Shown here: one piece after another, positions 20,896-29,945 of the stretch | Numbering within the stretch: position 1 is the stretch's first letter | How the letters are laid out: the number at the start of each line of letters is the position of its first letter | NCBI GenBank assembly: GCA_963575745.1 | Contig: CAUYUJ010019937.1 | Location: 93,062-157,061, forward strand | Reading direction: 5' to 3' | Length of the DNA: 64,000 bases | From: Prorocentrum cordatum | Taxonomy: Eukaryota > Sar > Dinophyceae > Prorocentrales > Prorocentraceae | Made by a program: the position numbers and the translations under genes | The notes under the pieces: model-generated | Database searches by the model: none | Seen by the model: only the letters and a program-made list of their open reading frames with translations | What the model was told of the DNA's origin: nothing

Positions 20896-21549
20896 CGCAA
20901 ATGTAGATGTAGGGAGAGAGGAGATTAGTCCAATCATTTGCTCGGCAACGCAGCTGTTACGAAACAGTTACACGGACGGAGGAGCGACTGTTACGACAAT
21001 TGTTGCCGCCATTGTCTGCTACGACGCTCGCCACAAACAAACGCATGGTATGCTCGCTTTTTGCAACTCCTGGGCATCCTGGATCTGAGTTCGAACGCCT
21101 ACAAACCACAACGGCAGACAAAAAATAACAATCAAACGCACGAAATGCAATTTTCAAAAAAAACACGAGCGGCCAGAGTGCACGCGCGACGTCGCGAACT
21201 CGCCAACCACCGTTTCACGAATTTTAACATCGGCGACGTTGAGGAACCGCGCGAAGGCATGACCCTGGAGGATCAGACGCGTGTCTGATTCGGGTCCTGC
21301 AGACCCAACGCTTGTGGAGCGCAATTTGCGCGCGAGACCCTGGAGAACAAAAACCCATTTGCGCGAAACATAACAAACAATATAAGAACTCTTGACTTAA
21401 CAAGGCGGCATCTACAATAGCTAAATAGCCCAACAGAAACTTGAAGAAACTTAGCTATCTCATCGAAACCTACAATAACTCAACAAAACTATGACAACAT
21501 ATGGAGAATTCTACTACCTTCCATACCTTCCGAGCGGCTGGCGTGGAAG

Positions 21550-24500
21550 GTGGAGGTCGAGGGGAACAGGGGACTCGGAGCTCTCGAAGCCATCCAAGGC
21601 ACGAGGTCCGTAGCTACTTTAGGCTCGAGCCTGCGCGGTAAGCTTTCAGCACTTTGTCTCCGAGCCCGGAGACTTCCTTCACAGTTAGCCGCGGCCTTCA
21701 GCCGCCATGAGGACGACGTTGATAATGAGGACTCTGGTCCTTCTCTGTATGCCGATCAGGGCGGCTGCCGGAAAGAAGAAGGAGCCAGGAGCGAAGCAGG
21801 CCACCGAGGAGTTCCTTGCCCGCCGCAACGTGGCACTCGCGGGCGCCAGCTCGGACAGCGATCAGACAGTAGATCCGAGTATGCCTGGGTGGATGGCCCC
21901 GGCGGTGGGAGTGGCGGCGGCAGCAGCTCAGTGGCCACCAGCGCCTCCAGCAGTGCCGCCCACGGCACCAGGGGGAACGACAGCGACACCAGGCGCGGCA
22001 GCAGCAATTGGCAGTCCGAGTCGAGACCCTACCGAGCTGCCGCTTCCCCCACCGCCGATAGCAGGGGCTCTGGCCGCTCCGATGGCGGTGGACGGGGGCG
22101 CAGCAGCAGCTTCGGCATCACCCACTCAGACCGGGCAGCTCACGGGTCCGGCAGCCGGCAAGCCGCCCCCCAAGCCGTTTCCCAAGGTGAGCCCGAACGA
22201 TTGCCCTCACCCAGCCGGCGAGGTGCGCTACTACGGGAACCAGCACGGGAGCGGGAGCAAATGCACTCGCTGCGGAGAGCGACTGACGTGGATTCAAGCG
22301 GGAGCCGGCCCCGCTGCACCACCGGCACAGCCCTCCGCTGCGCAGGCGGCCCGGGCGGCAGCAACCTCGGCGGCGCGTGCGGTGGAGATTCTACAGAACG
22401 ACCCAGCGTTCCAGGCAGGCGGGGCGGCGCTGACGACGGTCAACAGCCTCAGCACGCTGATGCAGAGCCTGCAGTGGCAGCTGGGGGCTCTACCAGAGGG
22501 TCTTCGAGAGCTCGGTCGTGTCCAGCAGGTGGTGGATCGCATGGTGGAGGTCGTGACGATGGCCCAGGAACAGCCGACTCAGGTCCAGGAGGGACTACAA
22601 CAAATCTACCAGAGCGTGGTGCACGTGAAGAAGAGCCTCGGGTTCCTGGAGGACCTGGCGGAGATCTTCGACGACATGCAGCGGCGGATCATCGACATGG
22701 GAGACTCACTGCGCAATGTCGAGGGGTCAGTGGGTCAGCTCGGCAACATGATGCTGCAGATCGGGCACGCGGTGACGGGGATGGTGCATCTCCTGAACGC
22801 TCACTACCAGATGTCGGCCGAGGGGGAGCTGGGGGTGGTCAACAGCGGGGCCTCGGGCAGCCTGGAGCCCCAGCCTCCGCCTCCACCAGGACCTCCTCCT
22901 CCAGAGAGTCGTCAGAGTGGTCAGCCATCGGCCACCACGGAGACGACAACGACGACCACCATCAGCATCGAGACCACGACACCTACGGCCAATCAGACGC
23001 TCGAGACCATTCCAGAAGTCGAGGGAGATGCCAGTTGGGAGATCGTGAGCGACGCGGGAAGTCTCGAGCAGTAACGTCCCGGGACGAGACGTCCCCACGA
23101 GAGTCTCGGCGAGGCGCGAGGGCGCCGTCGCTAGGACTGACCAAGCACTTCTGTGGCTGTGCGGCCTCCGGCAGCGCCTCTAGCGCTGGCAAAAGCCAGC
23201 CTCCCTCTTCCTCCTCGTCCTTTTCCCTCGGTTCCAGGGATCCGATCGAACAAGAGTGGCTCGACGGAGATTTATGGAACGATGACCACGAGGCGTCGTG
23301 CAGTTCGCGGGTTCGGAAAGCGCTGATCGAGAGAGCTTCCCGGGAAAGCCCGAATCGTTCCGAGGAGGGAGGCCCAGAGAGCTTTCCATCCAGGGGTCGC
23401 TCCAAGGTCTCCTTCATGGAGGTCTTCTCACCTCCACGCATCGCTCCCGAAGTGGAGAGGTCCGGGGCTCCCCTCGGAGCCCGGGCCAGCTGGGACATTA
23501 AGCAGGGTTGGGATGCGTCTCGGAAAAGCCACGTGAGGGAACTCTGGAGGGTCATTCGGGAGGAGGCTCCCGAGGTCATATGGTTGTGCTCCGAGTGCCG
23601 TGCGTTCTCAGCGATCAATAGCCTCAACCGCGATCGCCTGGACCCCGATGATTGGCATCGCCTGGTCTTGGCCGGGCTTCGAGACCTGACCTTGTGCATG
23701 GAAATCGCCGAGTACCAGGTGTCCCGGGGCCGCTACTTTGCTTTCGAGCACCCCCTCTACGCCGCGTCGTGGAGGACCGAGGTGATGCGGTGCGTGCTGT
23801 CTCCTCCGGGAGTCAAGCGTGTTAGGGTCGATATGTGTCGTTTCGGTTTGAGCGTGAACGGTCGGGGGCTTAACAAGAAGCCCACGGGCATCATGACCAA
23901 TCACCCCCACATCGCTAGGTTACTAGAGGGGCACCTCTGTCTAGGAGATCACGATCATGCGATACTTGAAGGCGGCAGTGTCACCACTAAGGCGGGGCGC
24001 TATCCGGTGCAGTTTGTCAGGACGGTGTCCAGAGCGATTTCGGAGCAGTGGAGTGGGGCCTCGAGTCATCAGCGTCCTTCCTGGGGAGATCTGGTCGAGG
24101 GGAGCTTTCCCGAAGCAGGAGCGGAAGACGTGGAAGGTGAAGCCTCCGACGCGGAGAGCGGGGGCGAGCCTGAGACCCGGGGACCGTCCCAGGGCACCAA
24201 GGCCAGTCCCGATCCCGAGCCGGAGCCCTCAGAAGATGAGAAGAGGTTGCTGTATAAAATCCACGTGAACATGGGTCATCCAGAGATTCGTAAGTTCATT
24301 AGAGTCCTGCGAGCAGGAGGCACCAAGCAGCATCTTCTCAGGTGGGTTCGTCGGGGTTTTCGGTGCTCTGAGTGCGACGAGCGAGCCAGGACCGGCGCGC
24401 ACAGGCGTGTGGCCATCCCCCGCACCTTTCGGTTCAACCACATCGTGGGCGTTGATCTCTTTTACCTGGACTTCCAAGGGATCACGCATCCTTACCTCAA

Positions 24501-27500
24501 TGTGGTGGACCACGGGTCCAACTTGCAAGTGGTGGTTCGCGTGGCCGACGCTCGATCAGTCACTGTCTGGTCGGCGTTCCTTCAGTGCTGGATCCGGCCG
24601 TTTGGTGCGCCTCACTTCGTCATCTCCGACGGAGGTTCGGAATTTGGTTCCAGGTTCGCTCGGGGCATGGAACAGTGGGGGGTGTGCCAGCATGTCTGTG
24701 ACGCGGACTCCCCCTGGCAAAACGGCCGGGTGGAACGGCACGGTGGATGGGTGAAGGACAGAGTGAAGGCCGAGCTGGAGTCAGGACCATTCCTCCCAGC
24801 CGATCTCCAGGAATTGGACGATCTGATCACGGAGCTCGTGGCACACAAGAACCGCTACTGGCACCGTGGCGGGTTCTCACCCCTCCAGTTGGTGTTCGGG
24901 GAAAATCCCCGACTCCCTCATGACATTCTGAGTGACGACCATAAGGGGCTGCCTGGATGGCAAGACGCCGTCCGTCCCCCCTCCGAGCAGGACCAGGCGG
25001 GAGCCGAGTTTGCGCGGGCGCAAGAGGTTAGAACGGCGGCCCGGAGGCTCGCCATGGAGGTCACCTCGCGCGAGAAGATAAGCCGTGCCTCGAGAGCGAA
25101 GGCGCCGAACGTTCAGACCTTCACCCCCGGTCAATGGGTTTTCGTCTGGAGGCATTTCTCTCGCACCTCATCGAGGGCCGACGCCCTCGGCCGGTGGCGA
25201 GACGGATGGACGGGCCCCGGGGTCGTTGTGCTGTGTGAGGGGGGGACTGCCTGGGTGGCAGTTCGTGCTCGTCTCTGGAAGTGCAGCGTTGAGCAGCTTA
25301 GGTTGGCCAGCTCAGAGGAGGAATACGGCATCCAGCTGGCTCAGGACCCTCAGTGGCAGGAGCTCCTTCGGGCTGCGGGGACCCGTCGGGTCTCCGCGGT
25401 GGACGTCGCCCGAGAGGGACCCCCTCCTGATGCGGCTTGGGACGAGCCGGCCCAGGTCCAGGAGGACACCGGGCCCAGGCTGCCGGGTCCAGGGATCCCG
25501 TCCGCCGAGGAGCCCCCGTCCGTTGTTCGACCCCAGCCCTCCGTGAACGGTCCTCTGTCTTTCTCTCGGGGGAATAGGGCCTCGAGGGCGGGTTCGACGA
25601 CGGCCCAGCCCCCCTCTCAGCTTCCCTCGATTCCCGAGTCGCGGGAAGACTCCGGGCCTCCCACGGCCCTCCCGTCACCCCGAGGGGGAGAGGACCAGAG
25701 CGCGTCAGACGGTGGTCCCGGGGAGGCGCCTTCCTCTACTCGCGTTTCCCCGTCTCCTTCCCTTCCTCCGACTCCCTCTGCGGGTCCTTCCTCGTCTCCT
25801 CTCTTTCCTCTTCCTCTTCCTCCCCCGTCTCTTCCCCCGACGGCGACGGGTCGACGGCCGCGGCAACCAGAGGACGTCCCTGCGTGCATTCGCGCGGCCA
25901 GGGCCGTCAGCTTACCGCCCGAGGTCAAGCGGGCTCGGACGGAGACACCGGGGGCCAGCAGAGGCGGGGAGGCCGAGCCTCCCGAGGCGGCGCCTGCGGA
26001 CCCGAGGGTCGCCTCCTCCCCCTCCGGTGGTGGTGTGGTTGATCCTCCTCCCGGCCTCTCGCCCTCCTCCTCCCCCCCAGGTGGTCCAGGCGATCCTGGC
26101 CAGGCCAGGAGTATCAGAGTCGGAGTGGAGCGATCAAGGCCCGTGGCCGAGGCTGTTCAAGACCTCGAGGCCCGAGGCCGTCCACGGTCCAGGTCGCCTT
26201 TCAGCCATGGATCCGTCGAGGGTTTCTGGGTGGTCCCTGGGTCCGACGGCGGGGCCTGGACTCCGCCGGTCCGCGCTGAGCGACTCGACGAGAGCTTTCA
26301 AGACGGTGGTGTTTTCGCGGCGAGTCGAGGCGGGGAGGTGTCTCTCAAGAAGCTCAGCCCGGCTGAGCGGGCTAAGATCGCCATTTCGGACGACAAAGAG
26401 TGGGAGGCGATGGAAGGTTCGGGAGCCGTGGAAGTAATACCGCCCAAGAAGGCGAGTGTGGTGCGCGAGCAGCAGCCCGAGAGGATCATCACCTCGCGCA
26501 TGGTCCGAAGGTGGAAGCCGGTGGAGGGTGCCTTTGCTCAGCCGGAAGCAAAATCTCGGTGGTGCGCGCATGGCCACCGGGATCCAGACTCTGGAGCCTT
26601 GGCTGTCTATGCTCCGACGCCCCAGACGACATCCATCATGATGTTTCTCCAGATATGGATTAACCTCGGAATGCTGGGCGACATCGCAGACGTAAAGAAC
26701 GCATTCTGTCAATCCGACCCCATGCGCAGGACACAAGGTGAAATCTATGTTGAGCCCTGCGAGGGTATCAACGTAGAGCCAGGCTCGCTCATTCGGCTTA
26801 AGGTCAACGTCTACGGTCTGGACGACGCCCCCATGGCGTGGCGAAGGACAGTCGTGGGTTTTCTCGAGCAGCATGGCTTCGTGAGGAGCCTACTTGAACC
26901 ATGCTGGTGGGTCAAGTACGGTAAGAACGGAGACATCCTGAACATGATGCTCCTTGAGGTTGACGATTTCATGATCGCTAGTGCCTCTCCGGAGGCCAGG
27001 TCATGGATCAGACGGACCCTGGAGTCCCGCTTTAAGTTCGGAAAATATCGTGACTGTCACGCCGGACCAGTAGACTTCGCCGGCCGGCGCCTGTCTTTCG
27101 GACCCCAGAAGATAATCGTGGACCAGGAAAAGTACATCTTAGAGGAAGTAAGGGCTCTGTCTGTTGCCAAAGGCCGGATGTCGAAGAAGGACGAACCCCT
27201 CGAACCAGGAGAGTTCAAGATGCTCCGCTCCCTTGTCTACAAATTTAACTGGGTGGGCCGCGAGACACGTCCCGAGGCCGCCGGTATTGCTAGCATCTTA
27301 GCCAGTAGATTGAAGTCTCCGACCATCTACGACATCCAGTGTGCCAACAAGTTGGTTCGTCACTTGCGTGCGTCAGCGTCCCGTGGTCTGACAATCTGGA
27401 AGCTGGACCCCGAACAGATGGCGTTCGTGTCGTTCTCCGATGCAGGAGGCGTGGGCGCCAACATCCACCAGGACGACGACCGGGGTCTCCCCGACGATCC

Positions 27501-28281
27501 GACCCAGGGTGCGTGGATGGTCCTGACCACGGACCGCTCGGTCCTGGGCAACCACGCTGTCAAGGCCTCCATCATTGGATGGCGCAGCAGCGAGCTGAGA
27601 AGGAAAGTGCCGTCGACCCTAGCGGGTGAGACCCAGGCCCTGTCTGCTGCAGTTGCCGAAGTCGAGTTCCTTCAAGTACTCTACAGAGACGTGGTTTTCG
27701 GAGACGTGGACGTTCCAGAGTGTAGACGGGCCGCCGGTCCGTTTACTACCGTGCTGCGCCGAGACTGTCAGTTAGGTTCACGTGAAGACCAGATCCACGT
27801 GGTCGATGCCAAGTCAATTTACGACACCATGCAAAAAGAAGGCAACGCCAGTGCCAAAGACAGAAGAACGGCGTTAGACCTGGCCATTATCTGTGAAGCA
27901 CTGGAGAGGGCAAAGGGCAAGGTGAGGTGGGTCCCCCATGGCCGCATGCCGGTGGACCCCCTCACCAAAGACGACATCACCAAGAGTAATGCCGCCCTCT
28001 CGGAGCCTATGACCCACGGTAGGTTGATCTTGGTCGACGAGTGTTCGGAGCTAGAACGGAGGAAGTCCACTCCTGGCCTCAAGGACCGCTCACAGGCTGC
28101 ATCCAGGAGAGAGTTAGGCAACGACAGCATGATCTCCTGGAATGAGTTCCTGGCCCTGGACCCGGACTCCGGTGGTGGTGGTGGTGTGGTGGTCGGTCCT
28201 CCCTCCTCTCTCCTCCTCTCCTCCTCTTCCTGCGCCCCCGGGCCGGCCGGCGCTTCTCTTGCCTATCAATATTTTCAGTAG
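21550..28281 (+). CDS. Copia-type pol polyprotein: methyltransferase-like, integrase, RT, RNase H
   Basis: Open frame of 2243 codons; the true pol part probably starts near 23075, where ORF1 ends. Domains by residue: 650-840 methyltransferase-like; 905-942 HHCC zinc site (H905, H910, C939, C942); integrase core D969 (VGVDLFYLDF), D1027 (VISDGGSEF), E1062 (NGRVERHG), spacing 34 between D and E; Pro/Ser-rich linker 1290-1560; RT 1664-1830 with D1714 (IADVKNAF) and D1805-D1806 (LEVDDFMI); RNase H with D1964 (SFSDAGG), E2027 (LAGETQALS), D2086 (VVDAKSIYD), D2136 (PVDPLTKDD). All catalytic residues are present. I could not find an aspartic protease DTG/DSG site in a convincing context. A -1 shift out of ORF1, splicing or internal initiation would be needed to make pol. 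Function: reverse transcription and integration of the element. Confidence 0.85.
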   Translation: MEVEGNRGLGALEAIQGTRSVATLGSSLRGKLSALCLRARRLPSQLAAAFSRHEDDVDNEDSGPSLYADQGGCRKEEGARSEAGHRGVPCPPQRGTRGRQLGQRSDSRSEYAWVDGPGGGSGGGSSSVATSASSSAAHGTRGNDSDTRRGSSNWQSESRPYRAAASPTADSRGSGRSDGGGRGRSSSFGITHSDRAAHGSGSRQAAPQAVSQGEPERLPSPSRRGALLREPAREREQMHSLRRATDVDSSGSRPRCTTGTALRCAGGPGGSNLGGACGGDSTERPSVPGRRGGADDGQQPQHADAEPAVAAGGSTRGSSRARSCPAGGGSHGGGRDDGPGTADSGPGGTTTNLPERGAREEEPRVPGGPGGDLRRHAAADHRHGRLTAQCRGVSGSARQHDAADRARGDGDGASPERSLPDVGRGGAGGGQQRGLGQPGAPASASTRTSSSRESSEWSAIGHHGDDNDDHHQHRDHDTYGQSDARDHSRSRGRCQLGDRERRGKSRAVTSRDETSPRESRRGARAPSLGLTKHFCGCAASGSASSAGKSQPPSSSSSFSLGSRDPIEQEWLDGDLWNDDHEASCSSRVRKALIERASRESPNRSEEGGPESFPSRGRSKVSFMEVFSPPRIAPEVERSGAPLGARASWDIKQGWDASRKSHVRELWRVIREEAPEVIWLCSECRAFSAINSLNRDRLDPDDWHRLVLAGLRDLTLCMEIAEYQVSRGRYFAFEHPLYAASWRTEVMRCVLSPPGVKRVRVDMCRFGLSVNGRGLNKKPTGIMTNHPHIARLLEGHLCLGDHDHAILEGGSVTTKAGRYPVQFVRTVSRAISEQWSGASSHQRPSWGDLVEGSFPEAGAEDVEGEASDAESGGEPETRGPSQGTKASPDPEPEPSEDEKRLLYKIHVNMGHPEIRKFIRVLRAGGTKQHLLRWVRRGFRCSECDERARTGAHRRVAIPRTFRFNHIVGVDLFYLDFQGITHPYLNVVDHGSNLQVVVRVADARSVTVWSAFLQCWIRPFGAPHFVISDGGSEFGSRFARGMEQWGVCQHVCDADSPWQNGRVERHGGWVKDRVKAELESGPFLPADLQELDDLITELVAHKNRYWHRGGFSPLQLVFGENPRLPHDILSDDHKGLPGWQDAVRPPSEQDQAGAEFARAQEVRTAARRLAMEVTSREKISRASRAKAPNVQTFTPGQWVFVWRHFSRTSSRADALGRWRDGWTGPGVVVLCEGGTAWVAVRARLWKCSVEQLRLASSEEEYGIQLAQDPQWQELLRAAGTRRVSAVDVAREGPPPDAAWDEPAQVQEDTGPRLPGPGIPSAEEPPSVVRPQPSVNGPLSFSRGNRASRAGSTTAQPPSQLPSIPESREDSGPPTALPSPRGGEDQSASDGGPGEAPSSTRVSPSPSLPPTPSAGPSSSPLFPLPLPPPSLPPTATGRRPRQPEDVPACIRAARAVSLPPEVKRARTETPGASRGGEAEPPEAAPADPRVASSPSGGGVVDPPPGLSPSSSPPGGPGDPGQARSIRVGVERSRPVAEAVQDLEARGRPRSRSPFSHGSVEGFWVVPGSDGGAWTPPVRAERLDESFQDGGVFAASRGGEVSLKKLSPAERAKIAISDDKEWEAMEGSGAVEVIPPKKASVVREQQPERIITSRMVRRWKPVEGAFAQPEAKSRWCAHGHRDPDSGALAVYAPTPQTTSIMMFLQIWINLGMLGDIADVKNAFCQSDPMRRTQGEIYVEPCEGINVEPGSLIRLKVNVYGLDDAPMAWRRTVVGFLEQHGFVRSLLEPCWWVKYGKNGDILNMMLLEVDDFMIASASPEARSWIRRTLESRFKFGKYRDCHAGPVDFAGRRLSFGPQKIIVDQEKYILEEVRALSVAKGRMSKKDEPLEPGEFKMLRSLVYKFNWVGRETRPEAAGIASILASRLKSPTIYDIQCANKLVRHLRASASRGLTIWKLDPEQMAFVSFSDAGGVGANIHQDDDRGLPDDPTQGAWMVLTTDRSVLGNHAVKASIIGWRSSELRRKVPSTLAGETQALSAAVAEVEFLQVLYRDVVFGDVDVPECRRAAGPFTTVLRRDCQLGSREDQIHVVDAKSIYDTMQKEGNASAKDRRTALDLAIICEALERAKGKVRWVPHGRMPVDPLTKDDITKSNAALSEPMTHGRLILVDECSELERRKSTPGLKDRSQAASRRELGNDSMISWNEFLALDPDSGGGGGVVVGPPSSLLLSSSSCAPGPAGASLAYQYFQ
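21707..23074 (+). CDS. Retrotransposon ORF1 (gag-like, zinc-binding)
   Basis: 455 codons from ATG 21707 to TAA 23072-23074, in the frame -1 relative to the pol frame. After a Lys-rich start (GKKKEPGAKQATEEFLARRN) come a Pro/Ala linker and a zinc-ribbon-like cluster CPHPAGEVRYYGNQHGSG with CTRCGERLTW (C..H, C..C). Then follows a long helical part (QWQLGALPEGLRELGRVQQV, VKKSLGFLEDLAEIF, QRRIIDMGDSLRNV) resembling a coiled-coil gag, and an acidic C-terminus ending SDAGSLEQ. The C-H/YGNQ/CxxCG signature recurs in dinoflagellate Copia polyproteins as I recall them. This frame reads more protein-like here than the overlapping pol frame (Arg/Ser/Gly-rich), so I take it as the translated one in this interval. 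Confidence 0.65.
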   Translation: MRTTLIMRTLVLLCMPIRAAAGKKKEPGAKQATEEFLARRNVALAGASSDSDQTVDPSMPGWMAPAVGVAAAAAQWPPAPPAVPPTAPGGTTATPGAAAAIGSPSRDPTELPLPPPPIAGALAAPMAVDGGAAAASASPTQTGQLTGPAAGKPPPKPFPKVSPNDCPHPAGEVRYYGNQHGSGSKCTRCGERLTWIQAGAGPAAPPAQPSAAQAARAAATSAARAVEILQNDPAFQAGGAALTTVNSLSTLMQSLQWQLGALPEGLRELGRVQQVVDRMVEVVTMAQEQPTQVQEGLQQIYQSVVHVKKSLGFLEDLAEIFDDMQRRIIDMGDSLRNVEGSVGQLGNMMLQIGHAVTGMVHLLNAHYQMSAEGELGVVNSGASGSLEPQPPPPPGPPPPESRQSGQPSATTETTTTTTISIETTTPTANQTLETIPEVEGDASWEIVSDAGSLEQ

Positions 28282-28365
28282 TTTCTGCCTTGCCTCAGAG
28301 CGAGACCGGGGGGGTTTCCCGTTTCGCTGTGCTGTGCGATTTTGTTTTCTTGTCCCAGGGAAGGG

Positions 28366-28449
28366 TCTCTGACAACCAGAGATGCTGAACCTAGGAGAAA
28401 GTTTGACGAGTGTGATAGATGGGCACATTCGTTAAATATAGGTTCAGCA
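28366..28449 (+). other. Stem-loops downstream of the retrotransposon frame
   Basis: tctctg (28366-28371) pairs with cagaga (28377-28382) across a 5-nt loop. tgctgaaccta (28383-28393) pairs exactly with taggttcagca (28439-28449). They lie 85-168 nt after the pol stop and could mark the element's 3' UTR or end. Role unknown. Confidence 0.5.
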
Positions 28450-28559
28450 CTTAGAGGGCGAGTCTAGTTCTGACCGTGATTCGCCCTGTGGCTCAAGGGA
28501 TAAACATCTGCTTTCTCCTCCTGCTGCCACACCTTGCGCTCTTATCATCAAATCTTGGT

Positions 28560-29015
28560 GTTACGTATTGGCATACGTGTATGTATATGAGCATGGGTAT
28601 GAGAGAGGTGTTTGTGTATGTCTATGTGTATGCGCATGCGTATGTGTATGTGGATGTACATATCCATGTGCATGCTTACGTGCACGTGTACGTGTATGCG
28701 TATGCGTATGCGTACGCATATGCGCATGCGCATGCGTATGTGTATGCGTATCTGTATGTGTATGTATACGAGGCCTGGGGGGAGTGAGCAACGGACCTGC
28801 TGACACGCCCATTCGGTGCCCAGCGGCATGGTGGTGAATATGTGTGCGTGTGTGCATGCATGCATGCATGTACGTATGTATGCATGTCTGTCTGTATGTA
28901 TGTACGTACGCAATGTATGCGTGCATGTATGCACGCACGCATGCATGTATGTATGTATGCATGTGTGGATTCATGGTTGTGTAGGTTTTCGCACATATTT
29001 ATGTATGTATGCGTG

Positions 29016-29048
<33 letters not shown>
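28560..29048. repeat. TATG/CATG-rich microsatellite (unit A)
   Basis: Interrupted GTAT, GCAT and TGTG tetramers, with a pure TA run near 29016-29031. Encodes only Tyr/Val/Cys/His-repeat ORFs on both strands. Copies: 33240-33705 and 38020-38465. Confidence 0.9.
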
Positions 29049-29050
<2 letters not shown>

Positions 29051-29226
29051 TAGCCAGCGTTGATCCCAAACAGTAGGTTATTGCAGTCTACGCGTTGCAA
29101 TCTAGGTGGTGCAATTAATCACTTGGTCAATCTGAAGTTGTTCCATCCACTGCTCGTGCAAACATCCAACCCTCCCACCCGCAACTTGGTTGCACGACCT
29201 CCTACGACCGTGGCGGTGGGTACCAC

Positions 29227-29571
29227 ATGGCACTTGGGAGCGACGCCGACAGCGACAGCGACAACGACGACGACGCCAGCGACAACGACTACGACGACAC
29301 CGACGACGTCTCCAACGGCTTCGACGACACCGACGACGACGACGACACCGACGACGACGACGACGCCGACGACGACGACGGCGATGACAACGCCGACGAC
29401 GACGCCGACGCCGACGATGACTATTACGACGGGAACGTGTCGAGCAAGACGCTTGGTTTCACGTGTCCAGGTCGCCCAGGCGGATGTGTAACATGCAGAT
29501 GTGTTGAGAATGTCTCGAGCGAGACGCTTATTTTCACGTGTCCAGGTCGTCCAGGCGGATGTGTAACATGA
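29227..29571 (+). CDS. Acidic Asp-rich ORF with two NVSS..TCPGRPGGCVT repeats (unit A)
   Basis: 114 codons from ATG 29227 to TGA. Residues 5-67 are Asp-rich (DSDNDDDASDNDYDDTDD ...), derived from GAC repeats. They are followed by two copies of NVSS(K/E)TL(G/I)FTCPGRPGGCVT joined by CRCVE. The open frame, start codon and C-terminal repeat are kept in units B and C despite in-frame length changes in the GAC tract. This is suggestive of coding, but GAC tracts can only change length by threes anyway, so it is not proof. No known domain. Confidence 0.35.
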   Translation: MALGSDADSDSDNDDDASDNDYDDTDDVSNGFDDTDDDDDTDDDDDADDDDGDDNADDDADADDDYYDGNVSSKTLGFTCPGRPGGCVTCRCVENVSSETLIFTCPGRPGGCVT

Positions 29572-29599
29572 GGATGTGTTGAGAATGTCTCGAGCGAAA

Positions 29600-29945
29600 A
29601 GCTTGCCCATCCGTGGGGCGTCCCCTGGTGCGCTGGCGCGTCCCCTCGCGCGTCCCTTGCGACGTTCTGGCGTGACGTGCCCTGGCACGTCCCCCAGCAC
29701 GCCACTCGGCGTGGCATGTTCCCTGGCTCGTCCTCTGTCGCGTTTCCTGGCTCGCCCCCAGGCGTGTCCCCTGCTTGTTCCTTGGCGCGCCCTTTGCAAC
29801 GCCCCTTGGCATGACGTCCTCTGGCCGCCCCGTGGCACGCGCCTTGGCACGTCCCGTGGCAGGTCCCTGACACGTCCAGGGCACGTCCCCTGATACGCCC
29901 CCTGACACGCCCCCTGGCGCATCCCGTATTCGCCCCTGGAACATC
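29600..29945. repeat. GC-rich degenerate 10-12-bp repeat (unit A)
   Basis: Many copies of the type ccctggcacgtcc / ccctggcgcgtc. Minus-strand ORFs rich in Arg/Gly/Ala come from it. The unit B copy lies at 34260-34605 and the truncated unit C copy at 39025-39158. Confidence 0.75.

Larger units (their letters stand above)
21550..28450 (+). mobile_element. Copia-type LTR-class retrotransposon (internal region)
   Basis: The order zinc-binding ORF1, methyltransferase-like domain, integrase, RT, RNase H is that of Ty1/Copia elements with an extra domain. The 6.7-kb frame has no stop, so the copy is young or under selection. I compared 20900-21700 with 28282-28540 by eye and found no direct LTR pair, so the ends are unknown; 20.9-21.55 kb (AT-richer than average, aacaaaactatgacaacat) may be its leader. 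Downstream there are two small stem-loops (28366-28449). Confidence 0.8.

Noticed and set aside
21550-28500. Search for long terminal repeats of the Copia element
   Set aside because: By eye no direct repeat pair between 20.9-21.7 kb and 28.28-28.54 kb; I therefore do not mark LTRs, although short or diverged ones could be missed.
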